Part shown: positions 59,046-64,000 of the stretch, piece by piece
How positions within the stretch are numbered: position 1 is the first letter of the stretch
How the letters are laid out: each line of letters begins with the position of its first letter
Source of the DNA: Chelonoidis abingdonii
Taxonomy: Eukaryota; Chordata; Testudines; Testudinidae
Length of the DNA stretch: 64,000 nucleotides
NCBI RefSeq assembly: GCF_003597395.2
Contig: NC_133769.1
Coordinates: forward strand, 172,978,037-173,042,036
Direction: 5' to 3'
Translations under genes and position numbers: made by a program
The notes under the pieces: model-generated
What the model saw: the letters and a program-made list of their open reading frames with translations, nothing else
Databases searched by the model: none
What the model was told of the DNA's origin: nothing

Positions 59046-59887
59046 TGTGGAACCCAAAACTCAGAATGCCCTGATCTCGCTAAACAAAGGGAAATAGAAC
59101 CATTCCCTTCACCTCTCTCCCACCCAGAATTTTCCTCCTCTGGGCTAACCGAGAGTTGACTGAATGCAGACCTCCTTTAAATCCCAATACCAAGAAGCAT
59201 GTCTACTCTCTCTCCACAAAGAACATAATCCAACGACAAAAGGAACAGAAAAGACTATCTCTCCTTCCCTTAGCATGCTTCCCGTCCTTGGCGACTCGGA
59301 GAGTTAAACACAGAAAGCAGTTTTTCCCCTTCCCCTGTCGTTCCTTCTCCAACAATTTTCTGGTGGGTCAACTAGAAAAAAATCAAACAGTCTTAACAAG
59401 CAAATACTTTACTAAAAGAAGAAGAGAAGAAAGATAAGAATAACAGCTCTCTGTAATCTAAGATGCTAAGATACAGTGGTTTTCAGCTTATAGGAAAATG
59501 ATAAACTAGAAAAGGGATAAATCAGCCTTACCCTGAAAAACACAATACAAGTTAAAGTACTATATAGCTCTAAAACACAATAAAGACTCCACCAGCCAGA
59601 TAACAAGAGGCAAATACAGCAAACACAATTTGTAAAGACTATACTTTGCGACCTTTGTACTTACAACTGGGAAACAGAAGATTAGAAGGACTGGAAATAG
59701 ATCCTCTCATAGCTGAGAGAGCACAGAACAGACAAAGACCCAAGACCAAGAAACACCCACAAATTCCCTCCCTTAAGCTTTGAAAAATCCGGTTTCCTGA
59801 TTGGTCCTCTTGTCAGGTGTTTAGTTCCCTTTGTTAACCCTTTACAGGTAAAAGAAACATTAACTCTTAGCTATCTGTTTATGACAG
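58562..59887 (-). mobile_element. TGTCATAA-family LTR in unit C, - strand, partly duplicated
   Basis: On the + strand it runs from TGTCATAGCTTCC to 'ctgtttatgaca'. It shares internal blocks with the other copies, such as 'gattggtcctcttgtcaggt' and 'ttaaccctttacaggta'. Its left part is doubled (see 58437-59045), which inflates its length. Confidence 0.7.
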
Positions 59888-60465
59888 GGGGCAAAGAGTT
59901 TTTGCCCCCATGAGAGTTCTTCCGGGCCCCTGGAGTTTTTCTGGGCCCTGGAAAGCTCTCGTGGGGCCCTGACCTCCAGAGCTTCTTCCGCTCTGGGTCT
60001 TCAGTGGCAGTTCGGTGGCAGGGGGTCCTTCCGCTCCAGGACCCACTGCCGAAGTGCCCCGAAGACCCGCGGCGGGGGATCCTTCCGCCCCGGGACCCGC
60101 AAAGTGCCGGGTCTTCGGCAGCAGTTCAGCAGCAGGGGCCCCCTGCCACTGAAGACCCCAGGCCCCCTGAATCTTCTGGGTGGCCCTGCTCTCCCCCCTG
60201 GTTAGTGGCTAGTTCTCTGGGAAAATACGCATCAAGGGATCAATATTGGGTTCATAAGGACTCAGTCCAAAGCGAGCTCCTCCAAGAAACCTATTGAGTT
60301 AATTTTGGAGCCTAAAGCAGGTCTGCTCTGGACTTTACTGGCTTCTCCTCTCCACTCAGTTTCCAGGCTCCATTGATAGGAGATTGAAGATGCCCTTTCC
60401 TCCTATGCAGTAGCCCAGATGCAGGATCCATTTTGCTGAGTGATTCAGACCCAGCTGGATCTAAG
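59888..60465. repeat. GC-rich MITE-family fragment and unrecognised sequence
   Basis: 59888-60190 resembles the GC-rich hAT MITE at 25401-25806 and ends 'tctgggtggccctgct'. The left end is missing next to the LTR. 60190-60465 is unrecognised, with patchy unit C intron character. Confidence 0.5.
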
Positions 60466-61300
60466 TCAGGGGTCAGCAACCCATGAGAAGTGGTGTGCTG
60501 AGTCTTCATTTATTCACTTTAATTTAAGGTTTCATGTAGCGGTAATACATTTTAATGTTTTTTAGAAGGTCTCTCTCTATATGTCTATATATTACAATAC
60601 AACACTAGTTTAGTTATATAAAATAAACAAGGTTTTCAAAATGTTTAAGAAGCTTCATTTAAAATTAAATTAAAATGTTGAACTTACACCACCGACCTGG
60701 TCAGCCCACTGCTGGTCTGGGGTTCTGTTCACCTAGGCCAGCAGCGGGCTGAGCAGGGCCTGTGGCCGGGACCCCGGCTGGCAAAGGTCCAGCAGCCAGA
60801 ACCCCAGACTGGCAGTAGGCTGAGTGACTCAGCCCACTGCCACTCAGGGGTTCCATCTGCTGGCTCCTGCCAACCAGGATCCCAGCTGCTGGACATACTC
60901 AGCCTGCTGCCAGGCTGGGGTCCCAGCCCTGCCCACATACAGTGGGTACCTACCTTCTCCCTGGTTCTGGTCCATTCTCTTCCTCTTCCTCAGCAGATTC
61001 TGGGATTGAATGATTGATTACTTGAGCCACAATATGACATTTAATCTTTTTCAAAGCCGCCGGACCCTCCCCCACCTTCCACGCACCCCTGGAGTCCTGC
61101 CACTCTCAGCTCAGTGAAGAGAGAGGAAGAGAATGGGCCAGAACCAAGGAGAAGGTAGGTACCGACTGTTTGTAGGCAGGGCCAGGACCCCAGACTGGCA
61201 GCGGGCTGAGCATGTCCGGCAGCTGGAATCCCGGCTGGCAGGAACTGGCGGATGGAACCCCTGAGCAGCAGTGGAGCTGAGGGTGGGAGTGCACTGAGCA
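60466..61300. mobile_element. hAT-related element with a long internal palindrome
   Basis: The left part (from CAGGGGTCAGCAACCC at 60466) is the same family as 43597-44093. From about 60846 the sequence folds back: 60846-60990 is the imperfect reverse complement of 61115-61265, with about 115 bp between the arms. For example 'gtgggtacctaccttctccc' faces 'gagaaggtaggtacc'. No matching right terminus was found, so the element is rearranged. Confidence 0.65.
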
Positions 61301-61790
61301 CAGGGCTAGGGGTGAAGGGTCTGGCCAGGAGCTAGAATGAGGGAGGGGGCTCAGGGTTGGGGCAGAAGGTTTGGGTAGGGGGCACTTACCTGGGCAGCTC
61401 CCATTTGGTGCGAGGTGTACAGGTGGGAATGTGGGGTGGGGGGTGGGTTGCAGGAGCTCCCATTTAGTGCTCACAGTGGGGATGGGGATGTGGGGGATGC
61501 ATGAGGTGTGGGGGCCTGGGCATGTGGGGGGATGCAAGAGTCAGGGCAGAGGGCTTGGGGCATGTGAGGGGGGTGCAGGGGTTGGAGGGGGACTGGATAT
61601 GTGTGGGGGTGCCAGAATCAGGGCTGGGGTCGTGGGGAGGGGGTGAAAGAGTCAAGCAGATGGATGGGTGTGTATGAGGGGGATACAGGGCTCAAGGAAG
61701 GGATCTGGGGATGTGCGGGGCACAGGCCGGGGGTGGGGGGTCAGGGCAGAATGGGCCATTCCCCATGAGGTGTTAACTCCAAGACACATT
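61300..61790. repeat. G-rich low-complexity tract
   Basis: About 490 bp dominated by runs of three or more G on the + strand, with imperfect repeats of 'catgtggggg' and 'gggtgcag' types. It could form G-quadruplexes. ORFs on both strands are compositional and should not be annotated. Confidence 0.65.
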
Positions 61791-62771
61791 GCACTGGGAC
61801 ATTTCCTAACACCATGCCAGTCATGGACTCTGTGTACAGCAGGCCTGGCTCAGCCAAGCAGATGCACCCCAGACACCGGAGTAAAGACTGGGACTCCCCT
61901 GCTACCACCCCTGATTCTCTCTGTGGAGAGGGGGTCTCTGCTGCTGCTTCTTGAGGTGGGACTTGGGGCCCCATGCTGCTGTTGCTACCTCTGTGGGAGG
62001 AGAGAGGACCCTCACACTGTGGGTATGCGTGTTGGGCAAGGCTATAGAGGAACCACCATTGACCCTATGTCATGAGTGCACTTAGGGCCCCCAATAACTT
62101 TAATTCAGAGACAAAAGTTCATGAGGCTGCTTCCATTTGGCAAAGAAGTTGGCCTCATCTTGCCTCTATTTAATTATTTTGTGCAAAAGGGGATTTCAGT
62201 TAAGAATTTTCATTTCATAAGCCACTGAGCTTATTTCTAGCTAGAGTGCTCCTCTGTGAACTTCTCTGTGATATCTGTTATCACCCAGTGTCTGTATAGA
62301 GTCTTTGCAGCTTACTCCTTTGTCATTGGCAAGTGCGGATGTCTGGAACACTGACAGAAAACAAGACTAGGAACATACTGAAAAGCTGTGTGTTCTAGAA
62401 CACTATTTATCAGCTTCATCTCTGTCTATTACTTGCATAAATCAAGGATCCGACATAGCACTGTCAGGAACCTATGGGTGCAGCCTTATGACCTTGGGCT
62501 GTATTAATATTTCTCTTCCCCTCCTCCCCCCATTACCCATTCACCACACCAACAGGAACTGTGTAAGACAGTTCATGGTGTAACACATGCATGGCCTAGG
62601 CACCTAGAGATGTCCATGCTGTGCAACACATTCACACTATGGAGTTCTTGGTCCTGGGATTGTGTGAAAAACACACAATTATGGCCTGGCATTCCAGAGC
62701 TGTTGTAGAGGTTTCCTGCCTGGACATTTCGTTCTCTCTCAATGTGATCCTTCTCCTGGGTTTGGTTCCAG
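61791..62771. other. Intron 1 of copy C, last part
   Basis: 62100-62771 aligns with B 31240-31880, the sequence leading to the V exon, including 'gatttcagttaagaattttc' and the acceptor GGTTTGGTTCCAG. 61791-62100 is unrecognised. Confidence 0.6.
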
Positions 62772-64000
62772 GTTCCAGTGCTCCTAGTGTGATGGGTTGG
62801 ACCCCGCTTTTTGGATGCCACCTGATGTACTGGGGTTTCACTGAGCCCCTCCTGTTCCACAAGCCTGGATTTCCTCTCCCTGTTTTGCTGAATTAGACTG
62901 TCCGGCCTCTTGAAGCACACACAAACAGGTAGGGCCACACCCGGCTGCAGACACAGATTGAAGTCAACTCTGTGTGAGAGGATTCACCCAGCACTGGCGT
63001 GCACACCCCCTTTGGGGAATAAACCCAAAATTATACTGTCTTGCACTGTATAGAAAGATTTGCCCAGCGCAAGCTCATAAAAATTTGCCTTCCCCTCAAT
63101 GTGAAGAGAGATATGCACAACTTCTTGCCCCCCCACCACGTTAAAAATTGCACAGACTGGGTTTAACAATAAACCAAATAAATTTTATTGACTAAAAAGG
63201 CAGATTTTAAGTGATCATAAAGGATAGCAAACAGAATAAAGCAGATTGCTGACCAAATAAAACAAAACACTCATACTAAGCTTAAGATCTTTAAGAAACT
63301 GGTTTCAAGAAGTAATTTCTCACCCTACATGTTATTTCAGGCAAGTTGCAGAGTTTCTGTAGCTTAGAGTTCCAGTTATTTTTTCTTACGGACTGGACCT
63401 CTGTCTCAGTCTGGACTCAACCCTGCCTTTCCCCTCAGGTTGGTTCCTTTGTCCCTTCAGGTACTTTCAGCAGTCTTTCTTCTTGGGTAGGCAATGGAGG
63501 AGAGCCCAGATTAATCCCCTCCCCAGCCTTAAAAAGAATTTACCTAAGGTGGGAAACATTTATTTGATTCCCCATCCCCCTACAGAGGAAAAGTATCATC
63601 AGTGTCCAAGGTGGTATTTTGTATCAGATGATTTTATCACCTGATTTAGTAGTGTCACAGCTACTTGAGGAAGGAGAGAGATTAGTATCTTCGCAGTCTT
63701 ATTGTTTCTTCCTACTGGCCCATCAAGGCTGTGATGGCCAGTTATCTGGTGTGTGTCTCCCAAATACACACACAGTTGTAATTGTCAGTATTCCTAACTT
63801 CAGATACAGCAAGGATACCTGCATACAAATTGGATAATCTCATTCAGTAAATCATAACCTTTCCAATGATATCTTACAAGACCCATCCTGCGTAAAATGT
63901 ATCTTAGGCCATATTGATATCATAGCCATATTTCTATGAAGAATATGGGGTGTAATGTCACACCTAGGTGAAGATGTGACCCTGAAATGTAACTATATGC
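62772..64000 (+). pseudogene. Ig V exon of CD200-like copy C, split by an LTR and running off the window
   Basis: The exon opens at 62772 after GGTTTGGTTCCAG, is broken at 62787 and resumes at 63968 with GTGAAGATGTGACCCTGAAA, which matches the copy B V exon (VTLKCN region). Between exon start and that point it also lacks about 32 bp relative to B, a non-multiple of three, so the frame would be lost even without the LTR. The remainder lies beyond the window end. Confidence 0.85.
62788..63962 (+). mobile_element. Solo LTR (TGTGATGGG family) inside the V exon of copy C
   Basis: 1175 bp, starting TGTGATGGGTTGGACC and ending GTGTAATGTCACA, with an exact 5-bp duplication CCTAG (62783-62787 and 63963-63967). 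Internal similarity to 4984-7376 includes 'ttattgac' and 'aagtgatcataaaggatagc'-like stretches. An AATAAA polyadenylation-type signal lies at about 63168. The ORFs at 63346-63837 are within the LTR and are not recognisable genes. Confidence 0.9.

Noticed and set aside
61106..61655. Overlapping long ORFs on both strands
   Set aside because: They follow from the G-rich tract and the palindrome; the residues are Pro/Ser/His or Gly-rich with no motif.
63346..63837. ORFs of 73 and 72 residues near the window end
   Set aside because: They lie inside the solo LTR at 62788-63962 and have no retroviral protein character.

Overview
This is vertebrate nuclear DNA: small exons with GT/AG junctions, kilobase introns, no compact ORFs, and a dense load of CR1 LINEs, Penelope-like elements, hAT and PIF/Harbinger MITEs, MIR-like SINEs and solo LTRs. 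That repeat mix, with these particular MITE and LTR families, fits a turtle best. The species call is inference from remembered repeat families.

The window carries a tandem array of CD200 (OX-2 membrane glycoprotein)-like genes, all on the + strand. Unit A (about 200-19340) and unit B (about 25920-48145) are a large segmental duplication that aligns almost end to end apart from later insertions. Unit C (about 55010 to the window end) is an older copy that runs off the right edge. A decayed fourth copy (D) survives as two gene-free fragments between A and B (about 20300-21190 and 24060-24480).

Only unit B keeps an apparently intact gene: signal peptide exon 27801-27882, Ig V exon 31881-32219, Ig C2 exon 38344-38643, transmembrane exon 41155-41263 and a cytoplasmic exon from 46854. 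All internal junctions except the last are phase 1. CD200 proteins are membrane ligands that deliver inhibitory signals to CD200R on myeloid cells. Unit A is a pseudogene: a TAG at codon 8 of the signal exon, a missing V exon, a +1 frameshift and a lost cysteine in the C2 exon, and a damaged last exon. Unit C has stops in its signal exon, and its V exon is split by an 1175-bp solo LTR with a perfect CCTAG target duplication.

Because A and B are paralogous, they date insertions. A solo LTR flanked by CTTGT, a CR1 3' end and a Harbinger fragment are shared, so they came before the duplication. A 1.88-kb Penelope-like element with a 15-bp target duplication and a 1-kb Harbinger element are unique to A. 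Two solo LTRs, two hAT elements and a CpG-rich unclassified insert are unique to B.

The most unusual structures are a composite hAT element (two MITEs enclosing a piece of this locus, with its own outer target duplication), a CpG-rich TATA-containing insert in B, and several blocks (16390-17560, 49896-51115, 58437-59045) whose indel-rich near-duplicate sequence looks partly like assembly noise. I saw no tRNA, rRNA or CRISPR.
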